A stretch of DNA of 64,000 nt. It comes from Deferribacteres bacterium. Lineage in GTDB: Bacteria; Zhuqueibacterota; Zhuqueibacteria; Zhuqueibacterales; Geothermadaptataceae. Every line of letters begins with the position of its first letter. The first letter of the stretch is position 1. The stretch spans positions 348,083-412,082 of the forward strand of contig JACKDF010000007.1 of assembly GCA_020633655.1 (NCBI GenBank). The letters are read 5' to 3'. A program made the position numbers and the translations under genes. Of this stretch, positions 53,160 through 61,771 are shown in pieces. Under the pieces are notes generated by a model, which did not search any database, had not been told where the DNA came from, and saw only the letters and a program-made list of their open reading frames with translations.

Positions 53160-54317
53160 ATGAAATTTGCAACAGCTGCCATTCACGCAGGACAGGAAAA
53201 AGAAGCGAAGACCGGTGCCGTTATACCGCCTATTTTCCAAAATTCTACCTATGCACAAAAAGGACCTGGTGAACATACTGGTTACGAATACGGCCGTACA
53301 CAAAATCCAACCCGTGAAGCAATGGAAAAGAATGTTGCAGCACTGGAAAGCGGAACCCACGGTTTTGCTTTTGGCAGTGGTCTCGCCGCCATCTCGACAG
53401 TCGCACAGCTTTTTCAGGCTGGTGACCACATTATTGCCACGGAAAATGTGTATGGCGGTACCTACCGGTTTTTTACAAAGGTAATGGAAAAATTCGGCCT
53501 GAAATTCAGTTGGGTGGATACAAGTGATTTGCAGCATATTAAGAATGCGATAACGCCGAACACAAAAATGATTTTTGTCGAAACGCCTACAAATCCCATG
53601 CTGGTTCTTTCGGATTTGGCGGCAATTGCTGATCTTTGCAGAGAAGAAAATATTTTACTAACAGTCGATAATACCTTCCTGAGTCCATATTTCCAGAGAC
53701 CGCTTGAGCTGGGTGCGGATATCGTTTTGCACAGCACAACAAAATATCTCAACGGACATAGTGATGTTATTGGTGGCGTCATCGTTGTTAAAAATGACGA
53801 ACTGGCTCAAAAAATCGGTTTTTTACAAAATGCGGTTGGCGCTGTTCCAAGTCCGTTTGATGCATGGCTGGTGTTGCGTTCACTCAAAACACTGCCGTTG
53901 CGCATGAAAGCCCACGCTGAAAACGCGATAAAAATTGCCGAGTTTCTTCAGGGACATCCGGCATTCCATACAGTTTCCTATCCGGATTTACCATCTCACC
54001 CGCAATTTGCTTTGGCACAAAAACAACACAAGAGCCCTGGTGGCAGCATCGGTTCTGGCGGCATGGTTACCTGCATTACAGAAAGTTTTGATAAAGCACA
54101 GGCAATCTTGCGAAAATTGAAAGTGTTTACATTAGCCGAAAGCCTTGGCGGTGTTGAGAGCCTCGTATGCCACCCGGCTTCCATGACGCATGCCAGTGTG
54201 CCACCTGCGATGCGGGAAAAAATAGGTCTGAGCGATGCGCTTATTCGTTTTTCCGTGGGTGTCGAGGATGCCGATGATCTGATAAAAGATATTGAGCAGG
54301 CACTCGAGGGTGTTTGA
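53160..54317 (+). CDS. Cystathionine gamma-lyase/synthase-type PLP enzyme
   Basis: 385 residues of the Cys/Met-metabolism PLP family. YGRTQNPTREAMEKNVAALE, FGSGLAAIS, VETPTNPML, the internal aldimine in HSTTKYLNGHSD (Lys near 195) and ESLVCHPASMTHAS are standard. It cleaves or makes cystathionine, joining homocysteine and cysteine metabolism with the beta-synthase at 48036. Lyase (reverse trans-sulfuration to cysteine) seems more likely next to a cystathionine beta-synthase, but synthase cannot be excluded. Its stop overlaps the next gene start (ATGA), so the two are translationally coupled. Confidence 0.92.
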   Translation: MKFATAAIHAGQEKEAKTGAVIPPIFQNSTYAQKGPGEHTGYEYGRTQNPTREAMEKNVAALESGTHGFAFGSGLAAISTVAQLFQAGDHIIATENVYGGTYRFFTKVMEKFGLKFSWVDTSDLQHIKNAITPNTKMIFVETPTNPMLVLSDLAAIADLCREENILLTVDNTFLSPYFQRPLELGADIVLHSTTKYLNGHSDVIGGVIVVKNDELAQKIGFLQNAVGAVPSPFDAWLVLRSLKTLPLRMKAHAENAIKIAEFLQGHPAFHTVSYPDLPSHPQFALAQKQHKSPGGSIGSGGMVTCITESFDKAQAILRKLKVFTLAESLGGVESLVCHPASMTHASVPPAMREKIGLSDALIRFSVGVEDADDLIKDIEQALEGV

Positions 54318-55246
54318 TGAAAAAAATTTTTCTCTGCGTTCACCTCATGCTGTCTTTTTTTACATTCCTGCAAGGGCAGCACCTCAGTCCATGGCAATCA
54401 TTGCGCGGAGAATCCTTTGTCGTACTTTATCAGCAAATGGATAGCCTGAATGCTCAAAATATTTACAAAATTCTATCCGAAGATTTTTACTCGATAAACT
54501 ATGAAATCGGCGCTACGCTTGAACAACCCGTCCGGATTTTTATTGCACCTACAGAATCTGGATTTACTCGGATGACCGGGGAATCGTTTCCCCACTGGGG
54601 GGAAGCTGTGGCAATTCCTGCACATCAACAGGTTATTGTCAAATCGCCACGCTGGTACCGACCGAGCCAGCAAGTGAAAATTATTCTTTGCCATGAACTC
54701 GTGCATGTGCTTGTAGCCGCTGCGACAGCAAATGTTGAACTCCCTCGATGGTTTAATGAAGGATTGGCCATCTATGTCTCCGGCGACCTGCGTTTTGTCG
54801 AAGGCAAAGAATTGCCCAGGGCCGTAAGCAGCGGCCATCTTTTGAAATTACGTGAAATCAATTCTGTTCTTTCGTTTCAGCAGCTGCAGGCAAGTCTTGC
54901 ATATCAACAGTCTTTTGCCGCAGTGCAATACCTCGTCGATACTTACAGTCATTCTTCGCTTCCCAAGCTTTTGCAAAACATCGCAACTTATACTAATTTT
55001 CAGCGCGGCTTCTATAAAACCTACGGGATGTCAGTTCTCGATTTTGAAGAAGAATACAGAACATATTTGGATGACAAATTTCGCTATTCTTTTTTGCTTG
55101 ATTTCGAAACCTGGCTGTGGGTGATTATGGTTGGACTTTTTTTCCTGGCGGTGATTATACGTAAGTTTAAAAATCGCCAAAAAATCAAACAGTGGGAAGA
55201 AGAACATCGCAGTCAGTTTACACAATACGATAGTGAAGAATGGTGA
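54314..55246 (+). CDS. Peptidase MA family membrane metallopeptidase
   Basis: 310 residues with an N-terminal signal peptide (cleavage near LQGQ). The zinc motif HELVH is at residues 127-131, followed by WFNEGLAIYVSGD with the third ligand Glu (NEG). The catalytic region is periplasmic. A transmembrane helix near residues 270-287 (LWVIMVGLFFLAVIIRKF) and a short basic tail anchor the C-terminus. This is the peptidase MA family (gluzincin clan). Substrate unknown. It is coupled to the upstream PLP enzyme gene by a 4-bp overlap, although the two roles have no evident link. Confidence 0.85.
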   Translation: MMKKIFLCVHLMLSFFTFLQGQHLSPWQSLRGESFVVLYQQMDSLNAQNIYKILSEDFYSINYEIGATLEQPVRIFIAPTESGFTRMTGESFPHWGEAVAIPAHQQVIVKSPRWYRPSQQVKIILCHELVHVLVAAATANVELPRWFNEGLAIYVSGDLRFVEGKELPRAVSSGHLLKLREINSVLSFQQLQASLAYQQSFAAVQYLVDTYSHSSLPKLLQNIATYTNFQRGFYKTYGMSVLDFEEEYRTYLDDKFRYSFLLDFETWLWVIMVGLFFLAVIIRKFKNRQKIKQWEEEHRSQFTQYDSEEW

Positions 55247-55291
55247 AAAAAGCATTGCATCACCCTGTCATTTATAGTATTTTCGCTGCCT

Positions 55292-56188
55292 ATGAAGAAC
55301 GTAAAATACTACCTTGAATATTTAGCAACTCGTTTTCTCTACACTCTTGTCCGCCTTTTGCCTTTACAAATTATTCGTGTTTTTGGGCATGGACTTGCTC
55401 GACTTGCATTTAATGTTTTAAAAATACGACGCCGGCATATGCAGGAGAACCTCAAACATGCCTTCCCACAGAAATCGGATTCCGAATTGGAGCGGGTTGC
55501 ATTTCATACTTATAAAAATTTTTTGACCAGTTTGCTGGAGTATATTTACCTGACCGCACCGGGAAAAAATCGGTTGGAAAAATTAGTCCAGGTGCAGAAC
55601 GCCGATCTCCTGGATGCGACCGTAAAAGCATCCGGGGGTGTCATTCTGCTGACAGCACATTTTGGTGGTTGGGAGACGGCTGGTGCGTGGCTATCGATAA
55701 AAGGATACCAAATTACGTACATGTACCGTAAACCGAAGAATCCTTATATCGCCAAACTGTTGCTGCAAACCCGGGAAGCAAGTGATATGAACATGATCGA
55801 GAAAGGTGCCGGGATCAGACCGTTTTTGCAAGCATTGCAAAGTGATGAGCCTATCTGTTTGCTTGCTGATCAGGATGGGGGACGCAAAGGCATTTTCGTC
55901 GATTTTATGGGACGCCCAGCGTCCACACCGGTAGGCCCTGCTGTGCTCGCAAATAAAACAGGAGCGCCAATCATTTTTTTTATTCTCTACCGTGATAGTG
56001 CAAATGCGCTGCATCTCAATTTCGAAAAAATTGAGTATGAAATTGAAGGTTTGGAAAAAGAAGCGGCTGTCCGTGCAATTGTAATTGCCTATACTCGCCA
56101 ATTGGAAAAATGGATTTATAAATATCCCGATCAGTGGTTTTGGATGCATCGTCGCTGGATGACAAAGGAGAAAAAATCACAAAAATAG
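55292..56188 (+). CDS. LpxL/HtrB-type lysophospholipid/lipid A acyltransferase
   Basis: 298 residues with an N-terminal membrane helix. The catalytic His/Glu motif is in TAHFGGWE, followed by MYRKPKNPYIAKLLLQTRE and ADQDGGRKGIFVDFMGRPAST, and the end PDQWFWMHRRW, all typical of the LpxL/LpxM family. It adds a secondary acyl chain to Kdo-lipid A at the inner membrane. It is separated from the lpx operon at 36-40 kb by more than 15 kb but belongs to the same pathway. Confidence 0.9.
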   Translation: MKNVKYYLEYLATRFLYTLVRLLPLQIIRVFGHGLARLAFNVLKIRRRHMQENLKHAFPQKSDSELERVAFHTYKNFLTSLLEYIYLTAPGKNRLEKLVQVQNADLLDATVKASGGVILLTAHFGGWETAGAWLSIKGYQITYMYRKPKNPYIAKLLLQTREASDMNMIEKGAGIRPFLQALQSDEPICLLADQDGGRKGIFVDFMGRPASTPVGPAVLANKTGAPIIFFILYRDSANALHLNFEKIEYEIEGLEKEAAVRAIVIAYTRQLEKWIYKYPDQWFWMHRRWMTKEKKSQK

Positions 56189-56614
56189 CATGCCCTGGTT
56201 ATGATTTTTAACTGTGAAAATCCTTATACAGTCTCAATATTTATGCAAAAAATTACGCCATCGTTACCTAAGTGTCTCACCTTCTTCCCGCTAACAACTT
56301 TTTAAAACGGCCATTCTCTGTTTTCTCTTCATCTAAAATTCATCTGTTCTTGATCTTTGCAGGCAGAGATTTTTTTTATTTTTTAAATAAAGTTAATGTT
56401 TGGTGGTATTTTTTTTCCTATATTGCCCAACATTTTTTGAGCTTAAACATCAATCCCGGATTGAAGTTTTATTTAAGCTATTTAATTGATAAACTCCAGG
56501 ATTGATCAGTAGATATCCCCTGACCATGACGAGCTCGATACAACGCACGAATAAAACAGCTTTGAAAAATCAGTCATCAGTTTGAATTTTAGCACAATTG
56601 GAGATAAAACCAGC
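56189..56614. other. Intergenic region before the glycerol-phosphate polymer cluster
   Basis: 426 bp, AT-rich. A 77-codon frame (56272-56505) of hydrophobic composition has no ribosome site and no family resemblance. The region should hold the promoter of the cluster that starts at 56615. I saw no RNA gene or repeat. Confidence 0.5.
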
Positions 56615-57346
56615 ATGAAAGCCGTTATTGTTGCTGCCGGAATGAGCAGCCGTTTATCCGACACAACAAGTGATACTCCCAAAACACTTCTCCCCTTTGA
56701 GAATAAAACAATTTTATATAAAATTTTGACGAACCTGTCTTCCGCCGGTGTTGATGAATTCATCATTGTCACTGGTTATAAATCTGAGTTGATCGAGAAT
56801 TATCTGAAAGCACACCGTAATCATGGTTATGACATTGAGATTGTTTACAATCCGGATTATCGCCGGGCAAATGGCATTTCTGTGCTTGCAGCTGAGAAAG
56901 CCGTAAATGGCGAGCCATTTATCCTTTCAATGTCGGATCATATTGTAACGGTAGGCGCAATTAAAAAAATTCTTACAAGTGCTTCCAACAAAAATCTTCT
57001 TCTGGTCGATGAAAAAATAGATGATGTTTTTGATATTGACGATGCGACAAAAGTTGATGTTGAGGGAAATAAAATTATCAACATCGGCAAAGAAATCGCC
57101 CAATACAACGCCATCGATTGCGGTATTTTTCGGCTGAATAACCGTTACTTTGATGCCATGCGAAAAAAACTGCAGCATGGCGAAGAATCCATCAGTGCTG
57201 CAATAAATGGCCTCATCAGTAATGACGATATGGATGCCGTTTTCATGAATGAAGAAGATTACTGGATTGATATCGATACCAAAGATGCATATAATTATGC
57301 TTCGGAAAGTTTACAGGAAACTCCTGTATTGGCAGCCACCAGATAA
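56615..57346 (+). CDS. LicC/IPCT-like NTP transferase (sugar- or alditol-phosphate cytidylyltransferase)
   Basis: 243 residues from the ATG at 56615, preceded by GGAG. The nucleotidyltransferase motif KAVIVAAGMSSRL (2-14), TPKTLLPFENKTIL (25-38) and MSDHI near residue 105 are seen. The shape resembles LicC (choline-phosphate CTP) or inositol-1-phosphate cytidylyltransferases. It would activate a small phosphorylated alcohol or sugar as a CDP derivative for the polymer built by the next four genes. The precise substrate is not readable. A stand-alone NDP-sugar pyrophosphorylase is the alternative. Confidence 0.82.
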   Translation: MKAVIVAAGMSSRLSDTTSDTPKTLLPFENKTILYKILTNLSSAGVDEFIIVTGYKSELIENYLKAHRNHGYDIEIVYNPDYRRANGISVLAAEKAVNGEPFILSMSDHIVTVGAIKKILTSASNKNLLLVDEKIDDVFDIDDATKVDVEGNKIINIGKEIAQYNAIDCGIFRLNNRYFDAMRKKLQHGEESISAAINGLISNDDMDAVFMNEEDYWIDIDTKDAYNYASESLQETPVLAATR

Positions 57347-57370
57347 ATTAGCTATATTTTACCTATCCGC

Positions 57371-58435
57371 ATGAAAAGCGAAATGCCCCCTGTTTATTAT
57401 TTTGCCAATCAGATATATCAGTTTTCGCATGCATTGCCATTGTATAAACTGGCTGGTGGTACATTCATTTGCCGGGATGTGAAGCGATACATCCACTTTA
57501 AGAAATATTTTCGAAATATGGATGCATCTCCGCAGTCCAGTACGTTATTTCATACGCCCCCGAGTATTTTTCGCAACCGGAAAAAACTCACGAATTTGAA
57601 AGGTGTAATCGTCTCCCTGGCGAATACCGTTCTAAGCTATGATAAAAATGCCTGTTCATCGATATTTCTCGGCCATGGCACCGGCGACAAACCCTACGGC
57701 GGTTCCAGCGATCGTCTGTTGTCCTATGATTATCATTTTATCACCGGCGATAAACACATGCAAAAATTGCTGGATTCCAATGTTAAAATACCGGATGAAA
57801 GATTGATAAAAATTGGCAATCTGCGTTTTGATGATTATGTGAACGGAAAATTTGACCGTGAAGTGGAGGCGGATCGTCTGGGTATCGTTGATCGAACACG
57901 AAAAAATGTGTTGTATGCACCCACCTGGAGTTGGGGGGATGGCACCCTGTTGAAATACGTTTACAGGTTTGCTCAGGAAATTACTGAGCGCTACAACCTC
58001 ATTATTCGACCGCATTACTATGACAGCAAAACTTTAGTAAAAATCAGTACCTGGGCAAAAAAGAACAGAATAAAGCATGTTTATTTCTCGAATCCGGCTA
58101 CTTTATTAAAAAGTGATACCATGGCCGATTTTATTGTATCGGATATTTTAATCAGCGATACGTCGTCTATTTTATATGAATATTTGATCACAGGCAACCC
58201 AATCATCGTTGCGACAAATGATTATAAGGATTTGCATAATATGCCGAGTGAAATGGATATCTTACAGCATGTGCCATTGTTCAGTGGCAGTGAAAATATC
58301 GTTACAATGATTGAAGAGAGCCTGGCAGACGCCAATTACAAAAAAACATTGAACGATATGCTGCATTCCTGTTTTTATTTTAATGATGGCCGCGCTGTCG
58401 AACGGGCTATGAATTTTATTGAATCGGCGTTTTAA
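57371..58435 (+). CDS. CDP-glycerol glycerophosphotransferase family protein, copy A
   Basis: 354 residues. The TagB/TagF family motifs are GHGTGDKPYGG near 99-109, IGNLRFDDY, LYAPTWSWGDG near 179, IIRPHYY near 216 and SDTSSILYEYL near 260-270. These enzymes move glycerol-phosphate from CDP-glycerol to a lipid-linked or growing polymer. There is no transmembrane helix, so it should be a peripheral protein of the inner membrane. The next gene is a close paralogue, in tandem. TagB-like primase and TagF-like polymerase roles cannot be told apart here. Confidence 0.85.
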   Translation: MKSEMPPVYYFANQIYQFSHALPLYKLAGGTFICRDVKRYIHFKKYFRNMDASPQSSTLFHTPPSIFRNRKKLTNLKGVIVSLANTVLSYDKNACSSIFLGHGTGDKPYGGSSDRLLSYDYHFITGDKHMQKLLDSNVKIPDERLIKIGNLRFDDYVNGKFDREVEADRLGIVDRTRKNVLYAPTWSWGDGTLLKYVYRFAQEITERYNLIIRPHYYDSKTLVKISTWAKKNRIKHVYFSNPATLLKSDTMADFIVSDILISDTSSILYEYLITGNPIIVATNDYKDLHNMPSEMDILQHVPLFSGSENIVTMIEESLADANYKKTLNDMLHSCFYFNDGRAVERAMNFIESAF

Positions 58436-58439
58436 GAAT

Positions 58440-59492
58440 ATGAACCCAATTTACTATTTCGCCAACCAGGTTTATCAATATTCGAATATTATGCCGATCT
58501 ACAACCGGGTCGGTGGCACGTGCATTTCAAAAGATTTAAAACGTTACCTGCAATTGAAGATGTATCTGCGGAACCTGAGCATTGGTACTGAGGGTTACAC
58601 CTTTCTTAAAACGCCTAAAAGCATGTTTGCGCAAACAGAAAACCTCCACAAATTGCGTGGAATAATTATATCTCTTTCCAACACTGTTTTAAATTATGAT
58701 CGTAATAACTGCAAATCCATTTTCGTCGGCCATGGAACGGGTGATAAACCCTATGGCGGCAATTCTGCAGAGGCCTTGCTCACCTATGATTATCATTTTA
58801 TTTCCGGCGAAAAACATCTTGAAAAGTTGCGCGACTCCAATATTCAAATCGCTGAAGAGAAGTTGATAAAAATTGGTAATTTGCGTTTTGATGCTTACTT
58901 GAACGGTGATTTCGATCGTGAAAAAGAAGCGAAGCGGCTTGGAATCGTCGATAGAAATCGAAAAAATATACTCTATGCACCGACCTGGCGTTGGGGAAAT
59001 GGCACATTTAAAAAATACATTCATCGCTTTTGCCAGGAATTGACGCCTCATTATAATTTAATCGTGCGCCCGCATCACCATGACAGGCGTTACATTCCCC
59101 ACATTAAATTATGGGCACGACGAAACGGTATTCGGCATGTGTATTTTTCGAATCCGGCGGCTTTGTCGAAAAGTGATACTATGGCTGATTTTATCATCTC
59201 GGATTTGATGATCAGCGATACATCCTCAATTTTGTATGAATATCTCGTTGCCAATAAACCGATTATTGTTGCTGTCAACGATTATAAAAATCTGCACAAT
59301 ATGCCACCCGAGATGGATGTCATGCAGCATGTACCGCTTTTTACAGGTGAGGAAAATCTTGTTGATTTAATCGAAAAAACGTTTGAAAATGAAGATCTCA
59401 AGGTTCGTCTTAAAAATTTGTTGCATACCTGTTTTTATTTTAACGATGGCAAATCTGTGGATCGGGCAATTGAATTTTTAAATAAAATTTGA
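58440..59492 (+). CDS. CDP-glycerol glycerophosphotransferase family protein, copy B
   Basis: 350 residues from the ATG at 58440, just after the stop of copy A; an upstream frame would overlap copy A. The motifs GHGTGDKPYGG, IGNLRFDAYL, LYAPTWRWGNG, LIVRPHHHDRR and SDTSSILYEYL match copy A closely along the whole length, so this is a tandem duplication. The pair may have split into primase and polymerase, or act on different acceptors. It is followed at once by tagD. Confidence 0.85.
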   Translation: MNPIYYFANQVYQYSNIMPIYNRVGGTCISKDLKRYLQLKMYLRNLSIGTEGYTFLKTPKSMFAQTENLHKLRGIIISLSNTVLNYDRNNCKSIFVGHGTGDKPYGGNSAEALLTYDYHFISGEKHLEKLRDSNIQIAEEKLIKIGNLRFDAYLNGDFDREKEAKRLGIVDRNRKNILYAPTWRWGNGTFKKYIHRFCQELTPHYNLIVRPHHHDRRYIPHIKLWARRNGIRHVYFSNPAALSKSDTMADFIISDLMISDTSSILYEYLVANKPIIVAVNDYKNLHNMPPEMDVMQHVPLFTGEENLVDLIEKTFENEDLKVRLKNLLHTCFYFNDGKSVDRAIEFLNKI

Positions 59493-59915
59493 ATGTTACA
59501 TAAAATGAAAAAAGTGATAACCTACGGCACCTTTGACCTGTTTCATTACGGGCATTTGCGCATCCTGCAACGAGCCCGTGAACTTGGTGATTACCTCATC
59601 GTTGCTGTTTCCACCGATGAATTTAACGCTATTAAAGGCAAACAGTGCACCTATCCGTATTCTCATCGAGCACAAATTGTGGAGGCAATCAAATATGTGG
59701 ATAAAGTTATCCCGGAAGAAAACTGGGAACAAAAGGAACGTGATATCCTTGAGAATGACGCTGATGTACTGGTCATGGGAAACGATTGGCAAGGCAAATT
59801 TGACCATCTGAAAAATATCTGTGAGGTGGTTTACCTTCCACGCACTGAAGATATCTCGACCACCGATGTAAAACACCATGTAAAAAATGAACGCTCAATC
59901 GCAGTGAAAAAATGA
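59493..59915 (+). CDS. tagD: Glycerol-3-phosphate cytidylyltransferase
   Basis: 140 residues. TYGTFDLFHYGHLRILQRA holds the HxGH nucleotide-binding motif, and RTEDISTTDVKHH near residues 117-129 matches the RTxxISTT motif of TagD. It makes CDP-glycerol from glycerol-3-phosphate and CTP, the donor for the three glycerophosphotransferase-like proteins around it. The first ATG follows the previous stop directly. A second one four codons on (MKKVITYG) is the more usual TagD start. The stop overlaps the next ATG (ATGA). Confidence 0.92.
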   Translation: MLHKMKKVITYGTFDLFHYGHLRILQRARELGDYLIVAVSTDEFNAIKGKQCTYPYSHRAQIVEAIKYVDKVIPEENWEQKERDILENDADVLVMGNDWQGKFDHLKNICEVVYLPRTEDISTTDVKHHVKNERSIAVKK

Positions 59916-60997
59916 TTAAAGTCCTGTTTGATTTAAAAAAAGAGTATTATTTCAATTCTCTTTATCCGCTTTATCGTGAATTGGCGAAAGATCCTAATTA
60001 TGATTTGTGGATCAACATCGGCAAAGACCAGAAACGCTTTCTGGGAATCTTTCTCATTTCGGAAAAGAGCCGGATTGCAGCGCGCCTTGAACAAGAAGGC
60101 TACAAACTCACCGATGATACCAGCGGATTTGATCTCGTTGTCTGTGGTGATGCGTTAAAAAATCCGGAGAAATACGGCGATGTTGTACGCGTGCACCTCG
60201 ATCACGGCGTTGGAATCAAAACGCTGCGCATTCGTAATATCGTTCGTCAGCAGGATTTTCGATACAATGTTTTCCTCGAAGGGCAGTACTGGTTTGATTA
60301 CATAAAAAGTCTGAACTGGGAAGATAAGGCCGATTTTCACATTACCGGGATTCCGAAACTGGATCCATTTTTCTGGAATGGCTTTTACGATAACGCTGCA
60401 TTAAAAAAACAGATGCACTTGCATCCGGAAAAGAAAACCGTTCTTTTTGCCCCATCTTACCGTCCGAGCTGCATTACTTACATCAAAGAGCGGGTAGTCG
60501 AGCTGATTCCGAAATACAATTTGATCATTAAATTGCATCCGTACAGTTGGGCTGGTAAATACGCTCCTCACTCACAACACCGTTTTTATGAGAAGCTGGC
60601 TGCCAAACACGACGAGCTGTTTCTCATTCCCAAAGATGATTACGACATTTATCCCTATCTCAATCTCGCGGATACACTCATCAGTGATACCTCCAGCGTG
60701 ATAAATGAGTTTTTGGTACTGGGTAAGCACGGCATCATTTATGTTTTGCCCAACGATAATCTCACCCACAGCGATGGCATGCCGATTCTCTCAATCGATC
60801 CCAAGGAGTGGCTTGTTGGCGCTTTCCCGCACATGCACAAACCCGATGATTTGTTCAATGCTGTTGAGCAAGCTTTGAATCCAACCGATGAAATGAAGGC
60901 AAAACTGGAAGAGTACCGGAACTATTTTTTTACTGGATTGGATGGGAAAGCGAGTGTGAGGGTGAAAGAAAAAATTGATGAACTGATGGGACATTAA
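59912..60997 (+). CDS. CDP-glycerol glycerophosphotransferase family protein, copy C
   Basis: 361 residues. Family motifs LDHGVGIKTL near 91-100, ITGIPKLDPFFW, LFAPSYRPSC, IIKLHPYSW and SDTSSVINEFL near 255-265 are present, but the protein is clearly diverged from copies A and B. It probably performs a different step, for example priming or branching. It is translationally coupled to tagD. It is the last visible gene of the cluster; no exporter (TagGH-like) is in the window, and an IS element lies 280 bp downstream. Confidence 0.83.
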   Translation: MIKVLFDLKKEYYFNSLYPLYRELAKDPNYDLWINIGKDQKRFLGIFLISEKSRIAARLEQEGYKLTDDTSGFDLVVCGDALKNPEKYGDVVRVHLDHGVGIKTLRIRNIVRQQDFRYNVFLEGQYWFDYIKSLNWEDKADFHITGIPKLDPFFWNGFYDNAALKKQMHLHPEKKTVLFAPSYRPSCITYIKERVVELIPKYNLIIKLHPYSWAGKYAPHSQHRFYEKLAAKHDELFLIPKDDYDIYPYLNLADTLISDTSSVINEFLVLGKHGIIYVLPNDNLTHSDGMPILSIDPKEWLVGAFPHMHKPDDLFNAVEQALNPTDEMKAKLEEYRNYFFTGLDGKASVRVKEKIDELMGH

Positions 60998-61160
60998 ATC
61001 ATCTAACTTATTCATATCCCCCAAATCGTTGTCAAATTTCTCCTGAATTGTGAATACTATCAGATTTCTCTTTACGTAAAAGATGAGATTGAGTGTAAAT
61101 CTAATTTTTACCATGTTGTTTAAATATTAAAATGTTTAGACTGTAAATAGTGATAATCAA

Positions 61161-61298
61161 ATGAATTGTTGTGTTAAGTGTTTCGATGAATATGAGATTA
61201 TTTCTTATATAAAATTACTTGATGAATCAGGTAGTTGCGACTATTGTAATAGTTCGAATGTTGTATTGGTTCACAAGCTTTGGTACTTTTTTGCATGA
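61161..61298 (+). pseudogene. Zinc-ribbon fragment like the N-terminus of HEPN/RES proteins
   Basis: 45 codons from ATG to a TGA that seems to lie inside the IS end. MNCCVKCFDEYEIISYIKLL and GSCDYCNSSNVVLV give two C-x2-C pairs (C4/C7 and C26/C29), the pattern at the start of HEPN/RES N-terminal domain proteins. The RES-domain frame resumes beyond the IS at 62878. The last residues (after about 40) are probably IS sequence. Most likely the cut 5' end of a RES-type gene; a stand-alone small zinc protein is the alternative. Confidence 0.55.
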
Positions 61299-61370
61299 TT
61301 TAACTTAACAGATTGCTCTGCACCTTCTCATGTATTACCTTTTCACAGATCACAGGACAAGAGGTTATTC

Positions 61371-61679
61371 ATGAGTAAAAAGTCTCACAGGAAATTCACA
61401 GCAGCAGAGAAATACCAAATTCTACAAGAAGGCGAATCTGGCAGCCTGACAATCAGCGAAGCTTGTCGTCGTCATGGTATCAGCGCAGTGACCTATTATT
61501 CGTGGCGCGATAAAGCACGTCAAGCAGCCCTGGAAGGTCTGCAAAACAATCATCGTGGCCGGAAATCTAATAAGAGCCGGCATGAGTTAGAGCTTGAGGA
61601 AGAAAACAAGCGACTGAAGCACACGATCGTAGAGCTTTCCCAGGAGAACGTTAGTCTCAAAAAAAAGAATTTGGGATAG
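61371..61679 (+). CDS. IS3-family transposase OrfA
   Basis: 102 residues. The helix-turn-helix (KFTAAEKYQILQEGESGSLT, ISEACRRHGISAVTYYSWRDK) binds the IS ends. A leucine-zipper-like end follows (ELELEEENKRLKHTIVEL). The last codons contain the slippery A-AAA-AAG (61661-61667), from which a -1 shift leads into OrfB without a stop, giving a fused OrfAB transposase of about 447 residues. AGGAG at 61642-61646 stands about 15 bases before the slippery site, as in other IS3 members. Confidence 0.9.
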   Translation: MSKKSHRKFTAAEKYQILQEGESGSLTISEACRRHGISAVTYYSWRDKARQAALEGLQNNHRGRKSNKSRHELELEEENKRLKHTIVELSQENVSLKKKNLG

Positions 61680-61771
61680 GCCGAAAAACACGCTTTTCAG
61701 GTAAAGATAAACAAAGGATTCTGCGCTATATCAATCAAATTCAGGCACGAAGCGATCAACCGCTGGCTTGG

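Noticed and set aside
56272..56505. 77-codon hydrophobic frame before the polymer cluster
   Set aside because: No ribosome-binding site, AT-rich context gives hydrophobic codons by chance.
61292..61300. IS left end at TGCATG or TGATTT
   Set aside because: TGGTAC at 61281 matches GTACCA on the right and is followed by the same order of inner blocks, so it is the better end.
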